Part shown: piece by piece, positions 25,882-35,718 of the stretch
Position numbering within the stretch: the first letter of the stretch is position 1
Layout: the number at the start of each line of letters is the position of its first letter
Translations under genes and position numbers: made by a program
Notes under the pieces: generated by a model
The model's input: the letters and a program-made list of their open reading frames with translations, nothing else
Database searches by the model: none
What the model was told of the DNA's origin: nothing
Source: Rusavskia elegans
Lineage: Eukaryota; Ascomycota; Lecanoromycetes; Teloschistales; Teloschistaceae
Length of the DNA: 64,000 nucleotides
Direction: 5' to 3'
Assembly (NCBI GenBank): GCA_011316305.1
Contig: SAUG01000064.1
Coordinates: 186,001 to 250,000 of the forward strand

Positions 25882-26299
25882 TATTATATCTATAATTCTA
25901 CGGAAGTACTAGCGATAGATTAATTTAATAAAGAACTAATTATTATAGAGCCGCGCTAGCCGTCTAGGCCGCCTTTATAAGTCGGTACTAAGTATCTACA
26001 GCCGCTTTCGGCTATAGCGACTACTTTTATCTATATATATCGCTTTTTACTTCTATTAAATAGCTTCTCTTATTAGTTATTAATATAAATACTAAATACT
26101 ATCTCTATTCTCTTTTTATAATTAACTATATAATAAAAACGTCTCGTAATATTTTAACTTTAATTCTATATCTATATAGAACTAGTTACTAGTTATAATA
26201 ATCTATACTAGAATTCCTTTACTATTTAATAGTTCGGACTACGTCTATAATTATAGTTAGACTCGAACGTAACGCCTTTTAATATATAGAAACGTTATA
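25882..26299 (+). repeat. G1 3' LTR
   Basis: This 418-bp copy matches 13,979-14,389 over its whole length with transition-type differences. It starts TATTATATC and ends AACGTTATA. C2 copia sequence resumes directly after it (26,300-26,318). Confidence 0.75.
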
Positions 26300-26600
26300 T
26301 TTTCTACTAGTTTATATTTAAACTGGCCGTCGGATCGAATTTTAAATTTAGATTAGCTAATTCGATCCGATTCGAATCGGATTAGACTAAAATATAATCC
26401 GATTTAACCGAATTTTAAATTTTAAATTAAAATCCGATTCGATTTACGAAAACTTGATTTTAGTATTAAATTCTAGTATAAAAATATAAATCTAATATTA
26501 CTTTTATTTTTAATTATAAAAAAAATTCTAATTAAATAACTATATTAGCTGAAATAATTTTAAATAAAAATAAAATATTATTTAAATATATTATTTATAT

Positions 26601-27545
26601 TTAGTTTAGTTATTTGTTTTGGTTTTAGTACTCGGTAAACCAGTGGTTCGGTAAATAAATCAAGCGTTAGTATACTAGTATTAAATATACGGTAGTAGAA
26701 TTTATATCCTAAATTAATTAACGTAAATAACGATTCTTTCTATAGGAATTTTAATTTGAATTTGCTTAGTAATATAACGTATTCTTCTATCGATAATTTA
26801 ACGTAGAAATTTTTATAGATAAATATACCTCGTAGTTATCGTTTTCTCTTCTTTTACTAGTAATATAAGCCTTTCGTAAATACTATAACTTACTAAAAGT
26901 TATTACGTACGTATATACTTCTGTAATAGCTATAGCTATAAACTAAACTAGACGGTAGTATATCCGTAATAACTATATCTATCTATACGGTCGTCGACTA
27001 CCTCGTTATAACTAGAGTAACCTATTTCGACTTTAATTTAAATCTCTTTTTTACTACTTTTAAAACGCGTTATCCGATCTCTCTATCCTCCTTTAATCTA
27101 ATCGACCGGATAAAGCTTCTAGCTATAGTAGCTAGCGTACTATCTAGCGACTCTTTTAAAGTTAGACAGGCTAAAAAGTACTTTAATAATTTAATAGAAT
27201 ATTTAGAAACAGATTATAAAATAGATTCAGCCGATACGATAAATATAGATAATTACTTTATAATATAACAGGTGGATATAGCGGAAATATTAGATATTCC
27301 TAATTATTTATAACCTCGAGACAGGATTAGATAGTAGAGAATTCGTAATCGAATAAAAAAGGAAATAGTCAAATAGAAGTAATTAACTGCGCTATAAACC
27401 TTGTCTAACGAACTATATATCTTTGGCTGTAAAAATTTCTTTGCTGCACGTGAAATATAACAATCGTTACCGTATATAACGTTGATAAAATATATATATA
27501 TATGAAAACTCAATATAATTCTAGATAAAAACCTTCCAGGAAAGA
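26601..27545 (+). mobile_element. Element X, copy 2 (complete)
   Basis: This 945-bp insertion lies in a MITE and is flanked by a perfect 13-bp direct repeat ATATTATTTATAT (26,588-26,600; 27,546-27,558). It begins near 'tttgttttggttttag' and ends after an (AT)n tract and 'ctcaatataatt'. No terminal inverted repeats and no LTRs are visible. A long, variable-size target repeat and a simple-repeat-bearing 3' end would fit target-primed retrotransposition, but this is inference. It contains the open frame listed at 26,950-27,268. Confidence 0.65.
26950..27268 (+). pseudogene. Open frame in element X, unknown protein
   Basis: About 106 codons are open with no ATG at the start, ending TAA at 27,266-27,268. 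Residues include V-V-D-Y-L-V-I-T-R, F-K-T-R-Y-P-I, F-N-L-I-D-R-I-K-L-L-A and F-K-V-R-Q-A-K-K-Y-F-N. The copy at about 29,600-29,889 keeps the same frame, length and stop with many amino-acid matches, so this was coding before decay. I recognise no family. An ORF this clean is unusual within this block. Confidence 0.45.
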
Positions 27546-28281
27546 ATATTATTTATATAAAAGATTAAAAAGATAATTATATTAAATATATAATATTTTC
27601 GATTTAGATCCGAATCGAATTACTAAAATCGGGTCGAATATCCGACGGTTCGACGGAAATTCGACCGAATCGGCCAATCTATTTAGATTAATAATATTTT
27701 TATTATTACTAATTTAATAATTTTGATTTATTTATTTAAATCGTTTGTATAATAAATCTCTAAAGTTAAAAATTAAAAAAAAATAGAAAAAATCTTTAGT
27801 ATAAAAATTATAAAGAAAAGATATAAAAAAATAATAAAAAAATATTAGATTTTTGCTTTTGAAATAGTTTTAGAATTTATAAAAATGGAATATAATTTAT
27901 ATAAACTAACTAAATTTATCATCAATAGCTATAGTAGTTTCCGTCCTATAAAACCGAACGATATACGTGCTAATTCTAAATAGTATTAAAAAAGAATTAA
28001 AAATTTAATATATATATATATTTATTTTTAAACGTTTTAGCTAATATTTTAGTAATTCCGCGAAGTATTACTAGTAAATTCTAAAAAACCTCTTAAAGTA
28101 AATTTAATTAACTATCGATAAAAGCCTAGTATTTAACGTTAGTAGAAGTTAAATAATTACCGATTTCTTCGATTTCAATTATATAATAGATTTAATTAAT
28201 AGAGGATTTATTTTTATCTAATTTTATATATTCGCCCGGTAATCGATTTTATTTATTTATTTTAGTTTGTCTTGGTTTTAA

Positions 28282-29269
28282 TATAACGTCTTTGTATATT
28301 AGAAGGCGTTACGTTCGAGCCTAGCTACAATACAGCCGTAGAGGTAAAATCTCGATATTATAAAGCGTCATCGTTATATAAATTAATTATAAGAAAGGAT
28401 CGGAACAGTATTTAGTAATTATATTAATAACTCACGAAAGAAACTATCTAATAGAAGTAAAAAGCGATATATATAGATCAAAGTAGCCGCTATAGCTAAA
28501 GATAGCTGTAGGTACATCAGCATTTCCTAAAACCGGCTTGAAGCCGGTCTCAGCCGTCTTAGCCGTCTTAGCCAGTTCTCAGCCGGTATAGCTGAAAGCG
28601 GCTTATAAGCGGCTTGTTAGCCGGTCTCGGGTATACCCGAAGCTGCGTAGCTGCGCGGCTGAGACGGCTAAGACGGCTAAGACGGCTGAGCGGCTGAGAC
28701 GGCTAAGAAGATTTAGAGATTCGATTTTAAACTCGTTTAAGTCCTTATTAGTAGTTAGTAGGCCTATATACGCCTATATATAACGCTAGACTAGCTTCGT
28801 CTAGATTAAAAATATTAGGTTTCCTTACTAGAATCTTACTAGATTAGGTCTAGCGTGGTTTATTAAATAGATATTCGACTTCTATTGTTCCCGCTTTTAG
28901 CGGCGGCCGCTAAACCTTATTTTCGAGTTAGGTTATATAGGCTTATTTTTAGCTTATATATAGATCCTATTTTAGGCTGCTTACTAAGCAGATATTCGTA
29001 CTATAGATACTATTAGAGCTCCAATCTATCGAAAATTTACTTTTTGGATTTTTGGATTATTTGGATTATTTGGATTATTTGGATTATTTAGATTATTTGG
29101 ATTGAGATGGCTGTCAGCCGGTCTAATCTGAAAATCCATTTTAGAATCCGCTGATATACTTAGTACCGATTTATAAAAATATTTACTGCGGCTAGCGCGG
29201 CCTTACGCTAATTGATTTCTCGTTTGGCCGATTCAACGCTGGTACTTTTATATAGTTATAGACGTAATA
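28282..29269 (-). mobile_element. Solo LTR of the G1/G2 gypsy family, itself interrupted
   Basis: It begins TATAACGTC and ends GACGTAATA, flanked by TTTAA (28,277-28,281) and TTTAG (29,270-29,274), a 5-bp duplication with one G/A change. The X element reads continuously across it. Removing the insert 28,515-29,156 leaves about 345 bp matching the 411-bp LTRs. It probably arose by LTR-LTR recombination. Confidence 0.75.
28515..29156. mobile_element. Small TIR element with TA duplication, GC-rich hairpin
   Basis: The insert begins CATCAGC and ends GCTGATA (one G/A from a perfect inverted repeat) with TA on both sides (28,513-28,514; 29,157-29,158). Other LTR copies lack it. Inside, 28,545-28,710 is built of repeated 'agccgtctt' and its complement 'aagacggct', forming a long hairpin. 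A 10-bp tandem repeat, TTTGGATTAT, lies at 29,041-29,100. It is less AT-rich than its surroundings, hence younger. A TA duplication fits Tc1/mariner-type transposition; no transposase is encoded. Confidence 0.7.
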
Positions 29270-30360
29270 TTTAGTATTCAGTGAACCAATGGTTCGGTAA
29301 ACAAATCAAACGTTAGTAAACCAATATTAAATATACGATAGTAGAATTTATATCCTAGTTTAATTAACGTAAATAATAGTTTTTTGATTTTAATTTAAAT
29401 CTATTTTTTAATATAACGTATTTTTCTACCGATAGATTAATGTAGAAAATTTTATAGATAAATATATCTCGTAACTATCGTTTTTTTTTTTTACTAGTAA
29501 TATAAATCTAAAATCTTTTACGTACGTAAATATTTTCGTAATAGCTATATCGTAGCTAAATTAGACGATCGTATCTTTTTATATCCGTAATAACTATATC
29601 TATTTTCGAAGACGTCGATTATCTCGTTATAGTTGGAGTAATCTATTTTAATTTTAATATAAATCTTTTTTTTACCGCCTTTAAAACGCGCTATTCGACT
29701 TTTCTATCCCTTTTTAATCTAATCGACCGGGTAAAACTTCTAGCCGTAATAGCTAGCGTACTAGCTAGTAGTTTTTTTAAAGTTATACGGATTAAAGAAT
29801 ACTTTAACAGTTTAGCGGAATATTTAGATACGGGTTATTCAATAAATATAGATAAAGCGATAATTATTTTTAATTACTTCGTATTATAATGGATAGATTT
29901 AGCGGAAAAATTAGATATTTATAATTATTTCTAATATCGAGGCGCGACTAGATATATAGTGTTTTAATATAGTAGAAAATTCGTAATCGAATAAAAAAGA
30001 AAATGGTAAATATAATTAACTACGTTATAAATTTTATCTGACGAACTGCTTTATACTTTTAGCTGTAGAAATTTCTTTATACGTAAAATATTACAATCGT
30101 TGCCGTATATAACGTTAATGGAATAGATATATTTATATATATATATATAAAATTTAATATAATTTCAGATAAAAGCTTGTTAATTATAATTTCAATAACC
30201 GAAGCCGAATATATAGTATTATCGATTTTTTTAAAAAAAAAACCTCTTAATTTTATAATCATTAAAAAATTTTGAATATTCCGAATTTATTAGTAATAAT
30301 TTTAAATTTATTAGTAATATCGAAAATAAAATATATAAATTAATTTTATCTATTTCAAAT

Positions 30361-30729
30361 TAGACTGGCCGTCGGGTCGGATTTCGAATTCGAGTTAGTT
30401 AATTCGATTCGACCGAATTTCGGATTCTAAATTATAATCCGATTCGATACACTAAAACTATATTTTAGTACTAAATTCTAATACAAAAGTATAAAGCTAG
30501 TATAATTTCTATATAAATTTACTATCAGAATTCTAATTAATTAACCACGCTAGCTAGAAAGTCTATAGTAAAACTAAATATATTATCTGGATATATTACC
30601 TTTATTTAATTATTAAATTATTAATATATTAATTATATAATATAATCGGATCGAATCCGGATCGGATTATTAAAATCGAGTCGGATATCCGACGGTTCGA
30701 CGGAAACCCGATCCGAACCGGCCAGTCTA
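30361..30729. mobile_element. hAT-type MITE in C2
   Basis: This 369-bp element has termini TAGACTGGCCG and CCGGCCAGTCTA. The flanks TTTCAAAT (30,353-30,360) and TTTAAAAT (30,730-30,737) match at 7 of 8 bases. C1 has the empty site near 32,780. It is the best-preserved copy of this subfamily in the window. Confidence 0.8.
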
Positions 30730-31494
30730 TTTAAAATAATAATAATAACGAAATAGTATTTATATTAGAAAATAATAAATATAATTATTACCGGTTTAAA
30801 TATATAGATGTTAATTTCTATAATATATACGATTTATATAAATATAACTTTATCGTTATTAAATATATACCGAACGTGGAAATAATGGCCGATAGTTTAA
30901 TTAAACCATTAATAAAAGATAAATATAGAATATTTAAAAATCAATTTAATATAAAAATTAGTAGAAATTCGAATTAAATATTAATTATCCGGACTTTTCT
31001 AGATCTAGGCTATTTATTATTCGGGAATTAATAGTAGTAAAAGCTAATAGTTTAGAAAAATACTATCTATACGGTATAGAAAACTCTATTAATTTAAATA
31101 GGGTTCGAAGATTCTTCGTCGGAAGAGATTGAAGAAATCTATTGGAATTTGGTATAGTAGACCCTTTTAGATTGGTATGGTATAGATTCTAGAGACCTTT
31201 AACCCAACCTATTTAAATAGTATAGGTTTTTTAAGTTGTCCTACGTATTATCCTACCTCTATTTCGATAAAATACGTACGTAAAAGGGTTAAATAAAGTC
31301 TATTTTATTCCTTACGAAATAATCTATATTATTTACGCTTTAACCTATAAAATCCAATATCCTATTAGTATGGATTTTGAATTCTAAAACTCACACCAAC
31401 CCAATCCATTCCGGCAAGGATCGAAGGTAGTAGAAACTAATAGTTTAACAAAAAATTAGCTACGTAGATTACGTACCGAATAGAAATATTAAAA
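30730..31494 (+). pseudogene. C2 copia RNase H C-terminal relic
   Basis: At about 30,868-30,910 the plus strand reads I-P-N-V-E-I-M-A-D-S-L-I-K-P-L, matching the typical end of copia polyproteins (M-x-A-D-x-L-T-K-P-L). The parallel stretch in C1 is at about 32,915-32,950 (V-E-I-V-A-D-S-L-L-K). An untranslated segment with a 310-bp insertion (31,111-31,420) follows before the 3' LTR. Stops occur upstream. Confidence 0.65.
31111..31420. mobile_element. 310-bp insertion with 6-bp target repeat
   Basis: TCGAAG flanks the insert (31,105-31,110; 31,421-31,426). C1 carries the uninterrupted site near 33,150. The insert is less AT-biased than its surroundings and keeps CpA/TpG dinucleotides, so it is young. 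No convincing terminal inverted repeat, LTR end or reading frame is seen. It could be a short non-autonomous retroelement or an unknown MITE. Confidence 0.55.
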
Positions 31495-31781
31495 TATATA
31501 GTAATTTAAATAAAGCTTACGTTAAAGCTCGCGTTAAAGTTTTATGAATTACGTAATCTATATCGAAGCTTTAGCGTATAAATCGTTTTAAAGGTTCGCG
31601 TTAAAATTTCGCGTTAAAAGATTATAGATTAGATAATCTATATCGAGACTTTAGCGCGCTAGTTTAATTTAAAAAGTAAAAACTTTATATCAAGTTTTAA
31701 TCTATTCTTTAATTAGTTAAATAGGTAGAGTTATTTCTATAGTTTATTCTACTATATCAATATACGTATTTACTTTTAATA
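31495..31781 (+). repeat. C2 3' LTR
   Basis: This 287-bp copy matches 2,954-3,239. It starts TATATAGTAATTT and ends TTTTAATA, and C1 copia sequence resumes immediately afterwards. Confidence 0.7.
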
Positions 31782-32286
31782 ATTTTTAGATTATTTAGTT
31801 TTAGTCGTTCTTTAAATAAATCTTTAAATTTAAAGATTTAAAAAAAAAAAGAAAATTTTTTTTATATAGAAATTATAAGGAATAGATCTAAAAAATAATT
31901 AAAATAGATTGGATTTTCTATTTTAAAATTATTTTAAAAGATAAAAAAATAGTATATAATATATATAAATTACCTAAATTAACCATTAATCGCTAAAATA
32001 GTTTCCGTTCTATAAAATCGGAAAATAAATATATAAATTATAAATAGTACTAAAAAAGAATCGGAAGTTTAATATATATATATATATTTTTACTCGACTG
32101 AATATTATATTCGCTTTCGGATATTTTAGCTAATATTTTAATCATTCCGGAAAATACTACCGATAGATTTTAAAGAATTTTCTAAAATACGTTTAATAGA
32201 CTATTAATAAAATCTAGTATTTAACGCTAGCGAAAGTTAAATAATTATCTATTTTTCCGATTCCGATTAATTAATAGATTTAATTA

Positions 32287-32525
32287 TATAAGCCGTCAAT
32301 CGCGTTATATAGACTTTGGAAATATAATTGGAAGGCTTGGAAACGAGATTCGCCGTCTAGTCGCCAGAGCGTCGCTAGCGTATCGAATTTCGATTCTTTC
32401 TCGCTTTCTCTCTTCCTTTATTACTAGACTATAGTCAAGTCTTTTTAGAATATAAGTTAATTCTATAATATATCTTTCGTTTGGTCTATAATCGTATATT
32501 GCTCTAGAAATATATCTGTCTTACA
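32287..32525. mobile_element. 239-bp solo LTR, second family
   Basis: It begins TATAAGCC (mutated TGTAAG) and ends CTTACA, giving a TG...CA inverted end pair. A perfect 5-bp target repeat AATTA flanks it (32,282-32,286; 32,526-32,530). C2 near 28,208 shows the empty site. GC content is clearly higher than in the surrounding copia relic, so it is a late insertion. No internal element of this family is in the window. Confidence 0.75.
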
Positions 32526-33214
32526 AATTAATAGAAAGTTTATTTTTATCTATATTTTTATATTCGCCGGCGCGCCAATATTATAGTTAAACTGTAAATA
32601 GAAATTAGTTATAATTTTGATAACCGAAGCTAAATATATAATATTATCGGTCTATATAAATAAAAATTAAATTTCGTAATTATTAAAAGATTTTAGATTT
32701 ACTAAATTTTTTAGCAATAAATTCAAATATTTTAATATTATCGAAGATAAAATATATATATTAATTTATCTATTTAAATTAGAGATTATAATTAAATAAT
32801 CCTCGCGTTAATAAATAATAAATATATTTATACCCAATTTATATATATTAATATTAACTATTATAATATTCGCGATATATATAAATATAATAGTAATATT
32901 ATTAACGTTATATAAAACGTAGAAATAGTAGCCGATAGTTTACTTAAATAAGTGATAAAAAATAAATATAAAATTATTAAAAAAGTCATTTAATATAATA
33001 ACTAATAGGTTATCGAATTAAATATTAGATATCTAGACTTTTCTAGATCTAGGTCGTTTATTACTTAGAATTTAACGATAGTAGAAACTAATAGTTTGAA
33101 ATAATAATATCTACGCGATATAGAAAGATACTATTAATTTAAATAGAATTCGAAGGTAATAGAAACTAGTGGTTAAAAAAATATTTATCTACGTATCGAA
33201 TAGAATTATTAAAA

Positions 33215-33512
33215 TATATAGTAGTTTAGAAAGAATTTATATTATAACTCGCGTTAAAACTCGTATTAGAATAGTATAAATTATATCATTTATATCGAAA
33301 CTTTATTATATAGATCGCTTTAAAGATTCGCGTTAAAAATTCGCGCTGAAAAAATAGAGATTAGATAATCTATATCTAGATTTTAGCGCGCTAGTTTAAT
33401 TTAAAAGATAAAAATTCTATATAGTATTTTTATCTATTTTTTAAATAATTAAATAGGTAGAGTTACTTCTATATTTTATTCTATTATATCAAGATACGTA
33501 TTTATTTCAACA
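33215..33512 (+). repeat. C1 3' LTR
   Basis: This is a 298-bp LTR of the copia family. It keeps an unmutated right end, TTTCAACA. It marks the right end of the nested copia complex. Confidence 0.7.
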
Positions 33513-33780
33513 ATAGCTATAATTATATATTTCCATAAAATCTCAATTTGAAATACAATAAAATAAATATTATTTTATATTCTAATAGTAATTTGAAATA
33601 TATAATTATAAAGTTAATTTATTTTATATAAATTTTTTTACAGCCGAAGATATAGATAATAGTAATAAAAATAAAGATAAAAGTAAATGGAAAAAAGACA
33701 ATATATTATTATATAGAAAGAAAATAAAATATTTTTATATATACTATTTTACTATTTAAATTATAAAATACATTTTTATT
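33513..33780. other. AT-rich spacer, nothing recognised
   Basis: The stretch between the C1 LTR and the inverted-repeat elements is AT-rich, with an A-rich tract near 33,645-33,700. It has no reading frame or repeat border that I can support. Confidence 0.4.
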
Positions 33781-34322
33781 ATCAAGATTTTCGAAAAATA
33801 GTTTTAGAAATTCTATAATCTTGATAGAAATCCTGCGGACCTGGACGTGCTTCGAAAATTCGAAACGTTCGGAAAATTATTCAAAATATTTAAAACGTTT
33901 CGAATTTTCTAAAATTTAATAACAGTTAAAAAAATTAGCAACCGTTTAAAAAAACTATTTTTATAGAATAACGTTAGCGACGTCTATTCGCTAGCGTTAT
34001 TTAGAACGAACGATTAACGCTAAATATATCGAGATTTTAAAAAATCTATTAAATCGATTATTTTTATATTCGTAAAAACTAGTGTCGTTATTAGTATATA
34101 TTTTACGGCCTAAATAAAAACCAAGTTGCCGTTTTCTAGTTTTTTAGATATATAATATTTAGTTATACTACAATCGCAGCTTTAAAAATCTAGAAAACTA
34201 TTAAAAAAATCCGAGACGTTCTAAATTTTCAAAACGTTCTACTAGAAGTTCGAAGCTTTCTAGAACTAGATTAATATTTTCGGGCGCCCCGGGCGTTCAA
34301 AACTACTTTCAAAAACTTTGAT
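33781..34322. mobile_element. TIR element T, copy 1
   Basis: The left end ATCAAGATTTTCGAAAAA and the right end TTTTTGAAAGTAG (reverse complement, near 34,295-34,322) form imperfect inverted repeats of about 28 bp. The interior repeats at 34,326-34,811, including 'acgttagcgacg' / 'atattagcggcg'. The AT-rich interior shows RIP-type differences. No coding sequence. Confidence 0.6.
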
Positions 34323-34811
34323 ATATATCAAGGTTTTCGAAAAGTGGCCTTGAAGGTCCTATAATTTTGGTAGGAACTCTGCGGGCTCGAACGGTTTCCG
34401 AACGCTCCGAACGCCCGAGAAATTATTAGAAGCGTTTAAAATACCCCGAGTTCCCTAGAATTTCTAAACGGCTAATAATATTAACTGCTATTTAAAAGAA
34501 AAACTTTTATAAAACTATATTAGCGGCGCCTATTCGCTAATATTATATCGGACGAATAATTAACGTTAACTAGATCAAAATTTAAAAAAATCTATAAAAC
34601 TGAAGATTTTTATATATATAAGGTCTACTAGCGCCGTTACTAGCGCGTATATTATATCGCCTATATAGATACTAGCTAGAATTCGCCAAAGCTTTTATAG
34701 TATATTATATGGATATACTATATATATAGCTCTAGAGATTCAAGGCTTTACTAGAACAGTCTAAAGCTAATTCAAGGCCCTCCGGGACGACCTTTCGAAA
34801 ACCCTGATATA
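34323..34811. mobile_element. TIR element T, copy 2, head to tail with copy 1
   Basis: The left end ATCAAGGTTTTCGAAAAG pairs with the right end CTTTCGAAAACCCTGAT (34,790-34,807). The first ~340 bp match 33,781-34,125. This copy keeps more G and C (for example 'actctgcgggctcgaacgg'), so it is less mutated and may be the younger one. Exact target duplication not resolved. Confidence 0.6.
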
Positions 34812-35150
34812 TTAATTATAAAAACGTATCGATCTACTATAATATAAATAGAAACTTGAAATAATTAAAAAATTATCGATCTAGAATTAAAAAAAAATAT
34901 AGAATAATATATCTATTATATCAATTTCTTAGAATATTACGAAAACAATATAGTAATACAAAAATTAAATAAAATTCAAGATCGAATAGAAAAGAAAAAA
35001 ATATGTAGTTGAATATTATAGTAAAAACGAAATAACAAAAACTTTAGATTTATACTAAATACGGGGAATTATACAAGGTAGTATCTTAGCGCCTTATAGA
35101 TACTAACTTCTTCAAGCTTGTTTTTACTTTGATATAAGTAAGTCGTTTCA
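34812..35150. other. Isochore boundary
   Basis: AT-rich sequence without features continues to about 35,090. Within some 80 bp the composition changes to the roughly balanced base use of the gene-rich part. No repeat lies exactly at the transition. Confidence 0.6.
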
Positions 35151-35185
35151 AGACAAGATTCCACAATCACTTCTCGGAAAAAACC

Positions 35186-35604
35186 ATGATAAAAACCTCC
35201 TTTGAACACCTACCACCCAACCATTCGATCTCCATTCCACTCGATCACATTCCCCAGCTGTATTTGAATCATGTCCCAATAGAGGGCATTCCTTCGCGGG
35301 CAGGAAAATTGGTTCGAAGCTCTGCACATCCACCCATCCTTTCCACCCCCAATTCGCTCTTTGAAGCCTTCCACACCGGCTACCCAGCCATCGAATGCCA
35401 ACTGCCGTCAAAACTACTGCTCTCGCACCTTGACCTACAGGTGACTAGTAATCCAAATGGAGATCCAAGGTTGATCTTCCAGGAATTCGACACGGCAAAG
35501 ACAGCTTTTCAGCTGAATTCGCCAGTCTCAACTCGGCCCTAAATAACTGCATCTACCAATCTTATCTCGAACATGGATTTTTCCACGACTGGGAATCGAA
35601 GTAG
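35186..35604 (+). CDS. Hypothetical small gene at the isochore edge (model uncertain)
   Basis: From ATG at 35,186 a frame with C-biased third positions runs to about 35,440 (L-F-E-A-F-H-T-G-Y-P-A-I-E-C). A second coding-like stretch, I-R-H-G-K-D-S-F-S-A-E-F and onward to H-D-W-E-S-K, ends TAG at 35,602-35,604 in another frame. A GT at 35,452 and AG at 35,487 could join them, but 35 bp is short for an intron, so a frameshift is equally likely. No family recognised. The first frame alone would stop at 35,542. It may be a truncated remnant. Confidence 0.35.
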
Positions 35605-35718
35605 CAATGCCATGTTCCCTCAAGGAAACACGACACAAAGCCGCACCTGCACCCAAAGCCCTCCAGTAAACTTTCCATCATGTTTTCTATCCCCCAGGGG
35701 GGTCGGTTTCCATAAACA

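Larger units (their letters stand above)
13979..26299 (+). mobile_element. Ty3/gypsy element G1 with both LTRs, nested inserts
   Basis: Direct LTRs at 13,979-14,389 and 25,882-26,299 bracket gypsy pol relics on the plus strand. The pieces are 14,390-15,438, 24,105-24,499, 25,018-25,288 and 25,754-25,881. After removing H2 (15,439-24,104), the element 24,500-25,017 and the MITE 25,289-25,753, only about 1.8 kb of internal sequence remains, so G1 is internally deleted. It interrupts C2 inside its reverse transcriptase; the flanks match C1 around 2,890. The 5-bp target repeat is not convincing. Confidence 0.75.
26319..27681. mobile_element. hAT-type MITE carrying element X
   Basis: The ends are TAAACTGGCC and GGCCAATCTA. 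The flanks TTTATATT (26,311-26,318) and TTTAGATT (27,682-27,689) match at 7 of 8 bases. Without the X insertion (26,601-27,545) the MITE is about 405 bp and aligns with 30,361-30,729. Confidence 0.75.
28262..30178 (+). mobile_element. Element X, copy 3, interrupted by a solo LTR
   Basis: This is homologous to 26,601-27,545 once the solo LTR 28,282-29,269 is removed (about 0.92 kb). It lies in C2 near the RNase H region; C1 shows the empty site near 32,575. The frame ending at 29,887-29,889 matches that of copy 2. The right border (30,170-30,180) is approximate and no target repeat is evident. Confidence 0.6.
2954..31781 (+). mobile_element. Ty1/copia retrotransposon C2, full length, heavily nested
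   Basis: The element is bounded by two co-oriented LTRs (2,954-3,239 and 31,495-31,781) and carries, in order, tandem repeats, gag-like sequence, zinc knuckle, protease, integrase, reverse transcriptase and RNase H relics. Subtracting the inserts (6,038-12,360; 12,985-13,387; 13,979-26,299; 26,319-27,681; 28,262-30,178; 30,361-30,729; 31,111-31,420) leaves about 5.8 kb, a normal copia size. It splits C1 in its pol gene. A clean 5-bp target duplication is not visible, perhaps lost to mutation. Coding capacity is destroyed by RIP-type stops. Confidence 0.7.
31782..33512 (+). mobile_element. Ty1/copia relic C1, right part (RNase H to 3' LTR)
   Basis: This is homologous to C2 27,690-31,781 and starts at the point in pol where the left part of C1 ends at 2,953. 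It supplies empty-site versions of four C2 insertions (X, MITE, 310-bp insert, and the gypsy-disrupted region in part). It carries its own insertion, the solo LTR at 32,287-32,525. RNase H end residues lie near 32,915-32,950. Confidence 0.65.

Noticed and set aside
27304..27513. Minus-strand frames at 28-240 and 27,304-27,513 that resemble each other.
   Set aside because: They are the antisense of element X ends and are dominated by translated (AT)n; similarity reflects the repeat, not a gene.
28545..28720. Short regular repeats that might suggest a CRISPR array.
   Set aside because: Repeats are 9-10 bp, overlapping and inverted, with no unique spacers, in a eukaryotic genome; this is a hairpin inside a small transposon.
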